Below are positions 1 to 10,600 of a stretch of DNA of 64,000 nucleotides, one piece after another. Position 1 is the stretch's first letter. Every line of letters starts with the position of its first letter. The DNA is taken from positions 1 through 64,000 of the forward strand of contig DGAG01000005.1 of the NCBI GenBank assembly GCA_002382325.1. The letters are read 5' to 3'. The translations under genes and the position numbers were made by a program. Below the pieces are notes generated by a model. The model had not been told where the DNA came from and ran no database searches. It saw nothing but the letters and a program-made list of their open reading frames with translations. Source of the DNA: Epsilonproteobacteria bacterium UBA4036. GTDB lineage: Bacteria; Campylobacterota; Campylobacteria; Campylobacterales; Arcobacteraceae.

Positions 1-11
1 AAGTTTCTCAT
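1..11 (-). CDS. Start of a divergent gene leaving the window (partial)
   Basis: On the minus strand an ATG at 11-9 is preceded by an AAGGA ribosome binding site at about 21-17, with five bases between. Only three codons (Met-Arg-Asn) lie in the window, so the product is unknown. Two Fur-like boxes lie upstream at 36-54 and 75-93, which would make this an iron-responsive gene. The call is inferred only from ribosome binding site, start codon and promoter context. Confidence 0.35.
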
Positions 12-35
12 TTTTGTCCTTAATAAAAATTTATT

Positions 36-54
36 TCGAATGATAATCAATATT
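36..54. promoter_or_regulatory. Fur-box-like operator
   Basis: The core ATGATAATCA at 40-49 and flanking bases match about 14 of 19 positions of the classical Fur box. It lies 25-43 bases upstream of the divergent minus-strand start and overlaps the -35 region of a rightward TATAAT at 70-75. The match is by eye. Confidence 0.5.
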
Positions 55-74
55 ATTTTAAAGTTTGCTTATAA

Positions 75-93
75 TGAAAACTATTATCATTTG
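75..93. promoter_or_regulatory. Second Fur-like half box
   Basis: ATTATCATT at 83-91 matches the right half of the Fur palindrome. It sits just after the TATAAT at 70-75, where a rightward transcript would start. Together with the box at 36-54 it brackets the promoter. Confidence 0.35.
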
Positions 94-142
94 TTGTTAC
101 GGAGTTTTTGTGAAGATATATTATTTCAAAACAAAACTTATG

Positions 143-162
143 TGCAACTTAGTTGCATTTTT
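143..162 (+). terminator. Small hairpin with T-tract
   Basis: TGCAAC at 143-148 pairs with GTTGCA at 152-157 across a TTA loop and is followed by five T. It is a weak intrinsic terminator candidate. It could end a short transcript from the TATAAT at 70-75, before the chemoreceptor gene. Confidence 0.35.
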
Positions 163-276
163 AAAAAATAATAAATTTATGTATAAATCTTAAGGAAAAT
201 AGCATTAAAATAGCATTAGTGTTTTTTAGACACGATAGTGTCATTGATTTAAGAGAATACAAAAAAAGGAAAACTT

Positions 277-2229
277 ATGCTAAATAATCTAAATACTCGT
301 ATGAAATTGATGCTATTGCCATTATTATTCATAATAATTGTCATCATCTCTGGTTTTGTTTTTTCACATTTTAATCAAATTGTGAAACAAAGAATTGATG
401 TGTCGATTCAATCTCATATTTTGATTGAAGATGTGTTAAAAGGCAGAATTTCAGTCTATCAATTCTTAAGAAAACCCAACGAGAGTAACGCAACCAAAGT
501 CAGAGAAGATTTTGATACGCTTAAACAAAAGGTGGTTGAACTTAAAAAAGGCTCAGATGCTTCTGATAACATACAATTATGCAATGAGATTATAGAGTTA
601 ATCACAACGTATGTTCAATATTTTGATAAATTTGCCTCACAAAGAGTTCAGGAGGTTAGCTTAAATATTAAAGATGAATCCCAAGAGATTCTAAGTACCA
701 TTTCTTCTATGGTAAAAACAGGAACCATCTTAGAAGAAAAATTATCACAGATTAATAAAAATGCCGTTGATTTAAAGATAGAAGCAAGTGAAAACTTAAA
801 TAAAGTTCTACTGTTTATTGCATTGATTTCAACTTTTGTTTTTATTCTTTTTTCCATTTTATTTTCAAATATTATTGTTCATTCTTTGCAAAAATTTCAA
901 GAAGGTTTATTGAAATTTTTTAAATATGTCAACAAAGAAGAAGAAAAAGCCTCTTTAATTGAAATTAATTCACACGATGAATTTGGGGCAATGGCAAAAA
1001 TGGTCAATGAAAATATTGAAAAAATCCAACAAGGGTTACAAAAAGATACTCAAGCGGTAAATGAAGCACTGAATATTGTACAACAAGTTATTTTAGGACA
1101 TTTAAATGTTACTTTGAAACAAGAAGCCAACAATCCTCAACTCAAAGAGCTCAGTAATGCTCTTAACTCAATGATTAAAGGCATTAAAGAGAATGTATCA
1201 TCCATATCGGTGGTCTTAAAAGAGTTCAGCAATTATAAATTTGTTAACACAATTGACCCTAAAAATTTAGAAGCTGAAATGTTGGAGTTAATTAACAACG
1301 TCAACTTTTTAACCAAAGAGATTTCAGATTTGTTAAAACAATCTTTAACCATAGGAATTACCCTTGATGAGGCATCAGATATTTTAATTCGAAATGTCGA
1401 TACCTTAAATACATCTTCTAATGAAGCCGCAGCATCTTTAGAAGAAACCGCCGCTGCACTTGAAGAGATTACGAGTACCATTGTCAATAACTCTGAAAAT
1501 GTAGCTAAAATGAATGGTTATGCCAAAGAGTTAACTATCAGCGCAAAAACAGGACAAGAGTTGGCTCAAAATACCACCAAAGCGATGGATGAGATAACAC
1601 AGCAAGTCACCTTGATCAATGAAGCAATTTCTGTTATTGATCAAATTGCCTTTCAAACGAATATATTATCACTCAATGCAGCAGTAGAAGCTGCCACAGC
1701 AGGAGAAGCAGGGAAAGGGTTTGCCGTAGTAGCTCAAGAGGTGCGGAACTTAGCTTCAAGAAGTGCAGAAGCGGCCAAAGAGATTAAAAGTATTGTTGAA
1801 AATGCAACAACCAAAGCAGGACAAGGCAAAGCCATCAGTGCAGATATGATTAAAGGGTATGAAGGCTTATTGGAAAATATTTCTAAATCAACCTTAATGA
1901 TTTCAGAGATTGCCAATGCAAGTAAAGAGCAAGAAGCAGGAATCACACAAATCAATGATGCTGTTGCTGCACTTGATCAACAAACACAACAAAATGCTTC
2001 CGTGGCGAGTCAAACTCATGATATTGCGGTACAAACAGATACCATTGCCAAAGAGATTGTAAAAGATGCCAATGCGAAAGAGTTTTTAGGAAAAAATGAT
2101 GTCAAATCAAAAAAAAGTTTAAGTAAAAACAGCGAACACAAAACAGCATCATTGTCATCAAAAAAAGAGAAAAATGAAAAAAAAGTGATGAAAGATTCAA
2201 CTCAACATGAAGAGTGGGAGAGTTTTTAG
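277..2229 (+). CDS. Methyl-accepting chemotaxis protein
   Basis: This is a transmembrane chemoreceptor that would signal to CheA/CheW. An N-terminal membrane helix (about residues 10-32) is followed by a helical periplasmic domain, a second membrane helix (about 177-202) and a HAMP-like linker. The cytoplasmic methylation and signalling coiled coil contains the conserved hairpin tip with NAAVEAA and [10 protein letters not shown]. The periplasmic domain has no obvious Cache fold and resembles a four-helix bundle. The protein ends in EEWESF after a Lys/Ser-rich linker, much like the NWETF pentapeptide tether for CheR/CheB. The ATG follows an AAAAAGGAAA ribosome binding site. The ligand cannot be told from the sequence. 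The family call is very secure. Confidence 0.93.
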   Translation: MLNNLNTRMKLMLLPLLFIIIVIISGFVFSHFNQIVKQRIDVSIQSHILIEDVLKGRISVYQFLRKPNESNATKVREDFDTLKQKVVELKKGSDASDNIQLCNEIIELITTYVQYFDKFASQRVQEVSLNIKDESQEILSTISSMVKTGTILEEKLSQINKNAVDLKIEASENLNKVLLFIALISTFVFILFSILFSNIIVHSLQKFQEGLLKFFKYVNKEEEKASLIEINSHDEFGAMAKMVNENIEKIQQGLQKDTQAVNEALNIVQQVILGHLNVTLKQEANNPQLKELSNALNSMIKGIKENVSSISVVLKEFSNYKFVNTIDPKNLEAEMLELINNVNFLTKEISDLLKQSLTIGITLDEASDILIRNVDTLNTSSNEAAASLEETAAALEEITSTIVNNSENVAKMNGYAKELTISAKTGQELAQNTTKAMDEITQQVTLINEAISVIDQIAFQTNILSLNAAVEAATAGEAGKGFAVVAQEVRNLASRSAEAAKEIKSIVENATTKAGQGKAISADMIKGYEGLLENISKSTLMISEIANASKEQEAGITQINDAVAALDQQTQQNASVASQTHDIAVQTDTIAKEIVKDANAKEFLGKNDVKSKKSLSKNSEHKTASLSSKKEKNEKKVMKDSTQHEEWESF

Positions 2230-2240
2230 ATTTTTAAAAT

Positions 2241-2264
2241 AAAAAAGAGTTTTTACTCTTTTTT
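2241..2264. terminator. Bidirectional terminator
   Basis: A perfect 10-bp stem (2241-2250 with 2255-2264) has an A-run on one side and a T-run on the other. It can therefore end transcription both from the chemoreceptor gene and from the opposing small gene, whose stop codon lies at the loop. Confidence 0.75.
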
Positions 2265-2444
2265 ATTACAATTGCATCCAAACAGTGTTTTAATAACATA
2301 AACAATAATCAATGCTAATATCCCAATACCAATTGTTTTTGGAGCACTTACAAGCTCTAAATACTCAAACAAAACGGCAAAAAGAATGATGATGATATAA
2401 AAAAGCAACTGCTTGGGGTTGTTTCTATCAAAGATAAAAAACAT
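2253..2444 (-). CDS. Small two-helix membrane protein, unknown function
   Basis: This is a 63-residue hypothetical protein. After a short polar N-terminus it has two hydrophobic helices (about residues 14-28 and 37-53) and a basic tail with two cysteines (CNCNKKE). It lies one base downstream of the next minus-strand membrane protein, so the two probably form an operon ending at the shared terminator at 2241-2264. No family was recognised. Compact codon use and the operon position support a real gene. The Cys pair could bind metal, but that is speculation. Confidence 0.6.
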   Translation of the reverse strand: MFFIFDRNNPKQLLFYIIIILFAVLFEYLELVSAPKTIGIGILALIIVYVIKTLFGCNCNKKE

Positions 2445-2445
2445 G

Positions 2446-2739
2446 CTACTTTTTTACAAGAATATGCTTAAATAAAACATACAATACGCCTACCATACCA
2501 ACAACACTTAAAATAGCTGTTAGTGTAATTTCTACTTCTGGGGTAACTCCTCGAACATAATTGGAAGGAGCAAAGAGTATCATGCTTGAAATAAACATAA
2601 AAGAGGCGGTTACAATAGCAATAACATGGGCGAAGACTTTATGAAATCGTTGCGTATAAAAATCAAACACCAGTTTCCATGTGATAAATGCTGCTGTAAA
2701 TGTAACGATTAAAACAATAATCTTATCTGAATTTTCCAT
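2446..2739 (-). CDS. Small three-helix membrane protein, unknown function
   Basis: This 97-residue integral membrane protein has three hydrophobic helices, at about residues 6-24, 35-58 and 70-92. The frame is open to a start at 2772, but I prefer the internal ATG at 2739. It is preceded by an AAAGG ribosome binding site at a proper distance and gives a normal short N-terminus (MENSDK). It is followed after one base by the 63-residue membrane protein gene. No known family was recognised. A partner role with the downstream protein is inferred from their tight coupling only. Confidence 0.65.
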   Translation of the reverse strand: MENSDKIIVLIVTFTAAFITWKLVFDFYTQRFHKVFAHVIAIVTASFMFISSMILFAPSNYVRGVTPEVEITLTAILSVVGMVGVLYVLFKHILVKK

Positions 2740-2919
2740 TTTGACCTTTCGGATTGTGTGATTTCTTTGCATTATAGCGATAATTTGCTATAGGTTTGGA
2801 AATATACACTATTTCAATAGCAAAGATATAGCAAAAAAACTAAAAAAAATGTTACTTTTAAATGGCTTAAAGTTAATTTATATTATAGTTTACATTAAAA
2901 AATACCTAAAGGTTTTATA

Positions 2920-4899
2920 ATGCGTAAAATACTTTTTTCTTCCATTGTTTTATTTCACTCGTTATTGTTTGCTGATAGCATTGATGATTACAACCAAGGT
3001 AGAGTCGCTTATGAGAGTAAGAATTATTTAGAAGCAGCCTATTGGTACAAAAAAGCGGCCAAACAAGGTGAAGCATTTGCACAAGCCAATTTAGCCATTA
3101 TGTACTATTTGGGGCAAGGCATTAAACAAGATTATAACGAAGCGTTATATTGGTTTGAAAATTCTGCCAGTCAAGGCAATCCTACGGCACAATTAAATTT
3201 AGGCTATATGTACAAACAAGGAATTGGAACATTACAAGATTACAATAAAGCCTATTATTGGTTTGAACAAGCCGCTATTTGGGGCGATGCTTATGCTCAA
3301 CTCAATCTGGGGGAAATGCACTACTTTGGTTTGGGCGTGGAAAAAGATTACGCCAATGCGTTTGGTTGGTTTGAAAAATCAGCAATCAATAATCAAAAAG
3401 AGGCGCAATATTATTTGGGATATATGTATGAAAATGCTCAAGGTGTAAATCAAGATTATCAGAAAGCATTTTATTGGTACAAAAAAGCGGCTTTACAAAA
3501 TCATGCTAACTCCCAACACGCTTTGGGTGTCTTATATGAAAATGGTTTAGGTACATCTCAAAGTTACAGCGATGCGTTTATTTGGTATGAAAAAGCTGCC
3601 TTTGCACGATTGCCGTATGCGAAATACAATTTAGCCAATTTATACTATCGAGGATTGGGTGTAGAGCAGAGTTTCAAAAACGCATTTGAGTGGTATGAAA
3701 AAGCAGCAAAACAAAACTATGTGGATGCCCAAGTGGCTTTGGCGTATATGTATGATACGGCAAAAGGGATTGAACAAGATTTACAACAGGCATTCTTTTG
3801 GTATGACAAAGCGGCAAATGCGGGGAATATGACAGCAGCTTTAAATGTGGCGATTATGTATAACTTTGGACAAGGTGTTACTCAAGATTATCAAAAAGCC
3901 TTTCAGTGGTATGAAAAAGCTGCAAAAGCTCAAAAACCAATTGCACAAAACAACTTAGCGCAGCTTTTTTTTGAAGGGCAAGGCGTTGAAAAAGATTTTA
4001 AAATGGCTTTGTATTGGTTTAAACAAGCGGCTCATCATCAAATTGCTAATGCTCAATATCAATTGGGACAGATTTATTATCACGGCTTAGATGTGATTGC
4101 CAATTATCAAAATGCACTTTTTTGGTATGAAGAAGCTGCCAAACAAGGGAATCTTGATGCTCAATATAAATTGGCTCAAATGCTTTATTTGGGAGAAAAA
4201 GTACCTCAAGATTTACAAAAAGCGTTGTTTTGGTTTGAAAAAGCCGCTTTGCAAAACAGTATTCATGCTCAAATCAATTTGGCCTTTATGTATTACAAAG
4301 CACAAGGCGTTGAACAAGATTTAGAAAAAGCCTATTATTGGTATCAAAAAGCAGCACAAACAGGTAACAGCATTGCTTTATACAATCTGGGAAATTTTTA
4401 TTACAATGGATTAGGTATAGCAAAAGATGTTCAAAAAGCGATTGAATACTATGAAAAAGCAGCGTTGCAAAACAATGAAAAAGCACAAATAAATCTGGCA
4501 TATATCTATTATGAAGAACCCACACATAAAAATATTGCCAAAGCCATACACTATTATGAACAAGCGGCTTCTCAAAATAATAAAATTGCACAAGTCAATT
4601 TAGGATACATTTATTATACAGGAGAAGACGTTCCTCAAGATTTTAATAAAGCTTTTGGCTATTATGAACAAGCTGCTTTACAAAATGAACCCACGGCTCA
4701 ATACTCGATTGCCTATATGTATGAGTTTGGTCAAGGAGTTGATTTTGATTATGAAAAAGCGGTTTCTTGGTATCAAAAAGCAGTTGAAAATGGGAATGTA
4801 GAAGCTCAAATGCGTTTGGATAAATTAATCAAAACACAAGATGAGCAGACAAAAAATAAAGAGAAATCAACGTCACAAAAGACTCAAGACCAACAATAA
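2920..4899 (+). CDS. Secreted Sel1-repeat (TPR-like) protein
   Basis: This 659-residue protein starts with a signal peptide (LLFADS near residues 15-20). Almost all the rest is a tandem array of about 17 Sel1-like repeats of 36 residues, with the pattern A-x2-WY-x-KAA-x-Q-x-A-Q-x-L-x-MY-x-G-GV-QD. A charged Lys/Gln-rich tail (about 640-659) follows. Sel1 repeats form alpha-alpha solenoids that bind other proteins. In Campylobacterota such proteins are often cysteine-rich (Hcp/Lcp), but this one has almost no cysteines and is closer to the general Sel1 family. It is probably periplasmic or surface-exposed; the partner is unknown. It is convergent with the P-type ATPase gene, two bases away. 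The start has an AAAGG ribosome binding site. Confidence 0.88.
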   Translation: MRKILFSSIVLFHSLLFADSIDDYNQGRVAYESKNYLEAAYWYKKAAKQGEAFAQANLAIMYYLGQGIKQDYNEALYWFENSASQGNPTAQLNLGYMYKQGIGTLQDYNKAYYWFEQAAIWGDAYAQLNLGEMHYFGLGVEKDYANAFGWFEKSAINNQKEAQYYLGYMYENAQGVNQDYQKAFYWYKKAALQNHANSQHALGVLYENGLGTSQSYSDAFIWYEKAAFARLPYAKYNLANLYYRGLGVEQSFKNAFEWYEKAAKQNYVDAQVALAYMYDTAKGIEQDLQQAFFWYDKAANAGNMTAALNVAIMYNFGQGVTQDYQKAFQWYEKAAKAQKPIAQNNLAQLFFEGQGVEKDFKMALYWFKQAAHHQIANAQYQLGQIYYHGLDVIANYQNALFWYEEAAKQGNLDAQYKLAQMLYLGEKVPQDLQKALFWFEKAALQNSIHAQINLAFMYYKAQGVEQDLEKAYYWYQKAAQTGNSIALYNLGNFYYNGLGIAKDVQKAIEYYEKAALQNNEKAQINLAYIYYEEPTHKNIAKAIHYYEQAASQNNKIAQVNLGYIYYTGEDVPQDFNKAFGYYEQAALQNEPTAQYSIAYMYEFGQGVDFDYEKAVSWYQKAVENGNVEAQMRLDKLIKTQDEQTKNKEKSTSQKTQDQQ

Positions 4900-4901
4900 A
4901 A

Positions 4902-7433
4902 TTATTGGACGCCAATTTGAGAAAAATGGCGTCTGAGATATTTCTCCGCTTCCACTACAAGCAATAATCCTATAGCAATAATAAGTAAATAACTCCACGT
5001 TTGAAAATCCACCGGTTCAACTGAAAGGACATTTTGCATAAGTTCAATGTGCATACACGCAATATGCAAAATTTGAGTGAATATGACCGTTAAAATTAAA
5101 TAGGTACTTTGTTTATACGATAAAGTATGCAAATAGTTTGTTTCACTGCGTGAATTAAAGACATGAACATTTTCAAACAACACCAATAGCAGTAGCGTGA
5201 TATTTCTTGCACTAAATTCACTGTAACCACTTTGCAGTAAAAAATAAAATACCACAAAAGAGGCTAATGCCATGTAGGTACTTCCAAATAAAATCCGACG
5301 TATCATAATGGTATTAAAAATTCGTTCATTGGGTTTTCGGGGTGGTTTATTTAAAATCCCTTCTTCACTGGGTTCAAAAGCTAAAAATTTATCTTGTAAG
5401 CCATTGGTGACCAAATTAAGCCAAAGCAGTTGTACAGGTAAAAGAGCAATAGGCACAGAGAAGATAAACGTAAGAATAATCAATAAAATTTCAGCAAATC
5501 CTGTGGAGATAAGCAAGTAAATGACTTTTCGAATATTATCATAGGCTCGTCGTCCCTCTTCAATGCCATTGACGATGGAGTTAAAATTATCATCGGTTAA
5601 AATAATGTCGCCTGTGGATTTAGCAATATCCGTACCTTCTTTGCCCATAGCAATCCCAATATTGGAGTGTTTTAAAGCAGGCGCATCATTGACGCCATCA
5701 CCCGTAACGGCAACAAAATGTCCCAACTCTTGAAAAGCTACCACGATATCTTTTTTTTGTTCAGGAGTGACTTGTGCAAATACTTTGATGTGCTCAATCT
5801 CTTTGGGATTTGCTCCCTTTTCTTTCCATGCTTGAATCTCCTGTTTGTTCATCACTTCATTTTTATGTTCACAAAGATTGAGTTGTTTGGAGATGTAATA
5901 CGCTGTATTGGGATGATCGCCTGTAATCATCACCACTTGAATGCCTGCTTGTTTTGCCTTTTGTACCGCATCAAAAGATTCATCTCGAATGGGATCAATG
6001 ATAGCCATAAATCCTAAATAGCTAAAATTATCCAAAGTAATAGTTCGATGAGTTTGGTCATTGATATTCTCCTCTTTATAAGCAAGGGCAATGTTTCTAA
6101 ACCCATTGGCTGCGTACTCATTGACCTGTTTTAAAATGGCTTCTTTATCTTGTTCATTTATGTTACAAAACTCCAATATGGTTTCGGGAGAGCCTTTAAC
6201 AAACTCATATTGAATCTCATCTTTATGTACCATAACAGCCGAATATCGGTTTTGCGATTCGTAAGGGATATCATCAACTTTTTTGTACTCTTTGGCATTG
6301 AGCAAATACTCTTCATCTAACTCTATAATATGTCGTGCCAAAGCAATGTCAACTTGATCCCCAATAAAGTTTAATCCATTTTCGTTGTGTTCATATTTGA
6401 TTTCATTACACAATAACGAAGCAATTTTAATAATATGGTCATTGGGTTGTTTTTTTAACCCCTCATATTCAACAAAACGATCAACACTGAGTTTGTTTTT
6501 TGTCAGTGTTCCTGTTTTATCACTGGCAATAAGCGTACAAGAACCTAACGCTTCAATGGCAGAAAGTTTTCTGACAATGACTCCTTTTTTTGACATGGCA
6601 TAACTTGCTCGCGATAAAGCAATCGTAATAGAAATAGGCAATCCCTCAGGAATAGCTGAAACAATAAGTGCTACGGATAAGAAGATTAACTCTTTAAAGG
6701 GCATCTCTTTAAAAAAACCAATAAAGAAAATCACTGCAATTACCATGATAATAACTTTAGCAATCGATACAGAGAGTTTTTTGGTGCGTACTTCAAGCGG
6801 AGCTTCCCCTTTGGAAGCTTCATTGAGCAAAGTAGCAATTTTGCCAATTTGACTCTTTAAGGCAATAGCAACCACTTTTCCCATAGCACGACCTTTGGTG
6901 ACCACTGTTCCTGCAAAAACCATATTTTGATCTTGATTGTGTGCTTCTTTTTTAACCTCTAAAGATTCTCCTGTCAGCAGTGATTCATCGACTCGCAGTT
7001 CATTGGATTGCAGAAGTTTAATATCCGCAGGAATTTTATCGCCACTTTCAAGTAAGACAATGTCATCCATGGTGATATCTTCACTGGAAATTTTTTGAAC
7101 TTGTCCATTTCGTATCACCGTGGTTTGAGTAATAAACGAGTCTTCAAGACTTTTGGCTTTAATTTCCGCTTTATACTCTTGAAATGTACCAATTAAAGAG
7201 TTGATAATCAGCACAGCGAAAATAAAAAAGCCATCACTGTACTCTTGAATCAAAAAGGCAATGAGTGCCGCAAAGAGTAAAATATAGATGATGGGATTTT
7301 TGTATTGAGAAATATAAATGTCTAAAAGTGTTTTTGAAGATTTTTTAGGCAGTTTATTTTGCCCATATTGTGCAACGTTTTTTTGTAATTCTTGTGTGGT
7401 TAAACCCGTGTGTGAAGTAAATTCTAACGCCAT
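4902..7433 (-). CDS. P2-type cation-transporting ATPase (calcium-ATPase-like)
   Basis: This inner-membrane ATP-driven cation pump has 843 residues, the usual length. The sequence shows an N-terminal cation-ATPase domain, TGES of the actuator (about 154-157), PEGLP in membrane helix 4 (262-266), phosphorylation motif DKTGT (Asp305), MITGD (about 503) and the hinge GDGVNDAP (578-585). A C-terminal set of membrane helices follows. The PEGLP motif and domain order place it with the P2 group (SERCA/PMCA-like). In helix 6 the usual NLVTDG reads NLVTNG, so the ligand Asp of SERCA is Asn and Ca2+ specificity is not assured. No metal-binding Cys domains of P1B heavy-metal pumps are present. It is monocistronic and its 3' end abuts the convergent Sel1 gene. 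Confidence 0.9.
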   Translation of the reverse strand: MALEFTSHTGLTTQELQKNVAQYGQNKLPKKSSKTLLDIYISQYKNPIIYILLFAALIAFLIQEYSDGFFIFAVLIINSLIGTFQEYKAEIKAKSLEDSFITQTTVIRNGQVQKISSEDITMDDIVLLESGDKIPADIKLLQSNELRVDESLLTGESLEVKKEAHNQDQNMVFAGTVVTKGRAMGKVVAIALKSQIGKIATLLNEASKGEAPLEVRTKKLSVSIAKVIIMVIAVIFFIGFFKEMPFKELIFLSVALIVSAIPEGLPISITIALSRASYAMSKKGVIVRKLSAIEALGSCTLIASDKTGTLTKNKLSVDRFVEYEGLKKQPNDHIIKIASLLCNEIKYEHNENGLNFIGDQVDIALARHIIELDEEYLLNAKEYKKVDDIPYESQNRYSAVMVHKDEIQYEFVKGSPETILEFCNINEQDKEAILKQVNEYAANGFRNIALAYKEENINDQTHRTITLDNFSYLGFMAIIDPIRDESFDAVQKAKQAGIQVVMITGDHPNTAYYISKQLNLCEHKNEVMNKQEIQAWKEKGANPKEIEHIKVFAQVTPEQKKDIVVAFQELGHFVAVTGDGVNDAPALKHSNIGIAMGKEGTDIAKSTGDIILTDDNFNSIVNGIEEGRRAYDNIRKVIYLLISTGFAEILLIILTFIFSVPIALLPVQLLWLNLVTNGLQDKFLAFEPSEEGILNKPPRKPNERIFNTIMIRRILFGSTYMALASFVVFYFLLQSGYSEFSARNITLLLLVLFENVHVFNSRSETNYLHTLSYKQSTYLILTVIFTQILHIACMHIELMQNVLSVEPVDFQTWSYLLIIAIGLLLVVEAEKYLRRHFSQIGVQ

Positions 7434-7563
7434 AAAGACTCCTTAGGAATCCATAATTGTAACATAAATACGCAAGATTTGGATTAATAAATAAAGAGCC
7501 ATAAAAAGGACAATAAGTATGTAAATAATCTATAAAACGAGCAATTGAAGTGCAATGTTAAGT

Positions 7564-7585
7564 TATAGTTTTCTTAATAAGAAAA
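7564..7585 (+). promoter_or_regulatory. -10 box and palindrome before the two-partner secretion genes
   Basis: A TATAGT (7564-7569) is immediately followed by the perfect palindrome TTTTCTTA-A-TAAGAAAA at 7569-7585, about 16 bases before the tpsA start. A palindrome at this spot could be an operator or a 5' leader hairpin. No regulator can be named. Confidence 0.4.
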
Positions 7586-7601
7586 AACTAGGGAAATTAA
7601 G

Positions 7602-10600
7602 ATGAAAACAAATCCAAAGTATAAATCAAGATTTAAAATACTAAAAAATGGTAAAGTAGCCTTAATTATAAGCACTTTATTAGTAAGTATAACCCTAGTA
7701 AGTGCAGCTCCAAATGATGCAGTAGTAACTAGTGGAAATGCAACTATCTCCCAAACTTCTAATACCACAACCATAATCCAAACCACCCAAAAAGCCAGTG
7801 TCAACTGGCAAAGCTTTAGTGTAAAACCAAATGAAACAGTAAATTTTGTACAACCCAATAGTTCTTCTGTAACTTTAAATAGAGTAATAGGTGCAACAAG
7901 CTCCCTAATAGAAGGAACCATAAACGCGAATGGTCAAGTGTTTTTACTTAACCCAAATGGAATAGTCTTCTCAAAGGGATCAAGTGTAAATGTAGGAGGA
8001 TTAGTAGCTTCAACGCTAAATATGAGTGATGAAGATTTTCAAGCAGGAAACTATACTCTAAGTGGTAATAGTACAAACTCTATTTTAAACCTAGGAACCA
8101 TAACAGCAAATCAAAATGGATATGTAGTCCTAGCAGGTAAAAGTATTTCTAATGAAGGATTAATCAAAGCAACCTTAGGAGATATTCATTTAGTAGGTGC
8201 AAGTAAAGTAAGCCTAAATATCAATGGAAACTCTTTAATTAAACTTACTATTGATAAAGGTATCTTAGATTCTTTAGTAGAAAATAAAGGAGTCATACAA
8301 GCCAATGGCGGAGAAGTGTATTTAACAACTCAAGCTTTAGATACCGTTTTAAATGGAGTAGTCAATAATACAGGAATTATAGAAGCAGACTCCATAGATA
8401 CTCATAATGGAAAGATAGTTCTCTTTGCTCATGGAGGAACTACAACCGTTGATGGAATTCTTTCTTCAAAAGAGGGATTTATAGAGACTTCCGGAAAAGT
8501 ACTTGGGGTAAAAGATACAGCCCATATACAAACTAAAAAATGGCTCTTAGACCCAGTTAATTTAACTATAGATTCAAGTGGATTAGCCAATACCGTCAGT
8601 GCAATAACCGTACAAAACTCACTTTCAACGGCAGATGTGGAACTTCAAGCAGACCAAGATATAACAGTAGATGAAGATATCACTTGGACAGAAGCAACAA
8701 AACTTACCTTAACAGCAGGGGATGAGATATTTGTAAATGCAACAATCAATAATACAAACTCAACTACAGGAGGAGTTTACTTTAATGCAGCAAATACAAG
8801 TGATAAAGTAGTGTTTGATACAAATGGAAAAGTGATAGTAAATAATGTTTACCAACTACAATGGATAAATCAAGCAGTAAGAGGAAAGTACGAACTTGGT
8901 TCCAATATAGATGCAAGTGTAACTTCTTCTTGGAACTCTGGGGCTGGGTTTAAACCACTTGGGCATGAGCTTAATTCTTTTAGAGGAAGTTTTGATGGAA
9001 TGGGCCATACTATTTCTGACCTTTTTATAGATAGACCTACTGAAGATTATGTGGGATTGTTTGGATATGCAAATGTTGGTTCAATGATTCAAAAAGTGGG
9101 ACTTATGAATGTGGATATAACAGGAAATGCTTTTACTGGAGGTCTGGTTGGAATGAATACTGCTGGATCAATTAAATATTCATTTGCAACAGGAAGAGTA
9201 AAGGGGACACTTGCAGTAGGTGGTCTCGTGGGAGCATTAATAGGTCTTAGTACGAGTGGTTCAATTATGGATTCATATTCTCTAGCAGATGTTATAGGAG
9301 GAGTTGATGTTGGCGGTTTTATTGGGATAATGAGGGCGGCTACAATTATAAATTGTTATACCACCAGTAGCGTTGAAGGAACGGATGTAGTTGGTGGCTT
9401 TATAGGTGAGTCTAATGGTACAATTGAAGGTTCTCTATGGGATGCAGTTATCTCAGGTCAACCCAATGCAGTAGGCAGTGGAAATTCTAGTGGCATTTTT
9501 ACAAGTCGCACATCATCTATAGATTTCTCTTTTTGGTCATTTAGATATAGTTCCCCTTTTGTAGGGGACCCAAAATTTGATTTTAATAATACATGGATAA
9601 TATATGAGGGATATACCCAACCGCTTTTAAGAGTATTTATGACACCTTTAACGGTAACTGTAAATAATGCAACAAAAACTTATGATGGAAATGCTTACTC
9701 AGGAGCAAATAGTGTAACTTATTCTACAACTCCAAACAGTAATTTACTTGGGGTTGTAAATTACACAGATTTAAGCAGTAAATCAAATGCAGGGACATAT
9801 TCTATTAAGGCATCAGATTTATATTCAAATCAACAAGGTTATATTATCTCTTATTTAGATGGAATACTTAAGATTAACCCAAAAACAATTACAGTAGATT
9901 ATACAGCAGATAATAAAGTTTATGATAGAAGCACAACAGCAAATGTAAATGGAAATCTTAACGGCTTAGTAAGTGGAGACACTGTTAGTTTTACACAAAC
10001 CTCTGCAAATTTTGACAATAAAAATGTTGGAACAGGAAAAATAGTTACTATTGATGGAATCACACTCAATGGAACAGATGCAAGTAATTATGCTATCTCA
10101 TCAAGTACAACAACTACAGCCAATATCACACCAAAAACACTCACAGCAAATTACACAGCAGATAATAAAGTCTATAATAGAACAAAAACAGCTGCAATAA
10201 GTGGAAGTTTAAGTGGTGTTATAAGTGGAGATATTGTAAATTTCACACAAGATTCTGCAAACTTTGATACTAAAAATGTCGGAACAGGAAAAATAGTTAC
10301 TATTGATGGAATCACACTCAATGGAACAGATGCTTCAAATTATGCCATCTCATTAAGTGCAACAACTACAGCTAATATCACACCAAAAACACTCACAGCA
10401 AATTACACAGCAGATAATAAAGTGTATGATAGAAGCACAACAGCAAATGTAAATGGAAATCTTAACGGCTTAGTAAGTGGAGACACTGTTAGTTTTACAC
10501 AAACCTCTGCAAACTTTGACAATAAAAATGTCGGAACAGGAAAAATAGTTACTATTGATGGAATCACACTCAATGGAACAGATGCTTCAAATTATGCCAT

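Noticed and set aside
74..193. 39-codon open frame near the left end
   Set aside because: It lacks a ribosome binding site, starts inside the TATAAT promoter motif, runs through the hairpin at 143-162 and shows no protein character.
4286..4593. Antisense open frames inside the Sel1-repeat gene
   Set aside because: They are mirror frames of the 36-residue repeats. Their composition is biased and there is no start signal.
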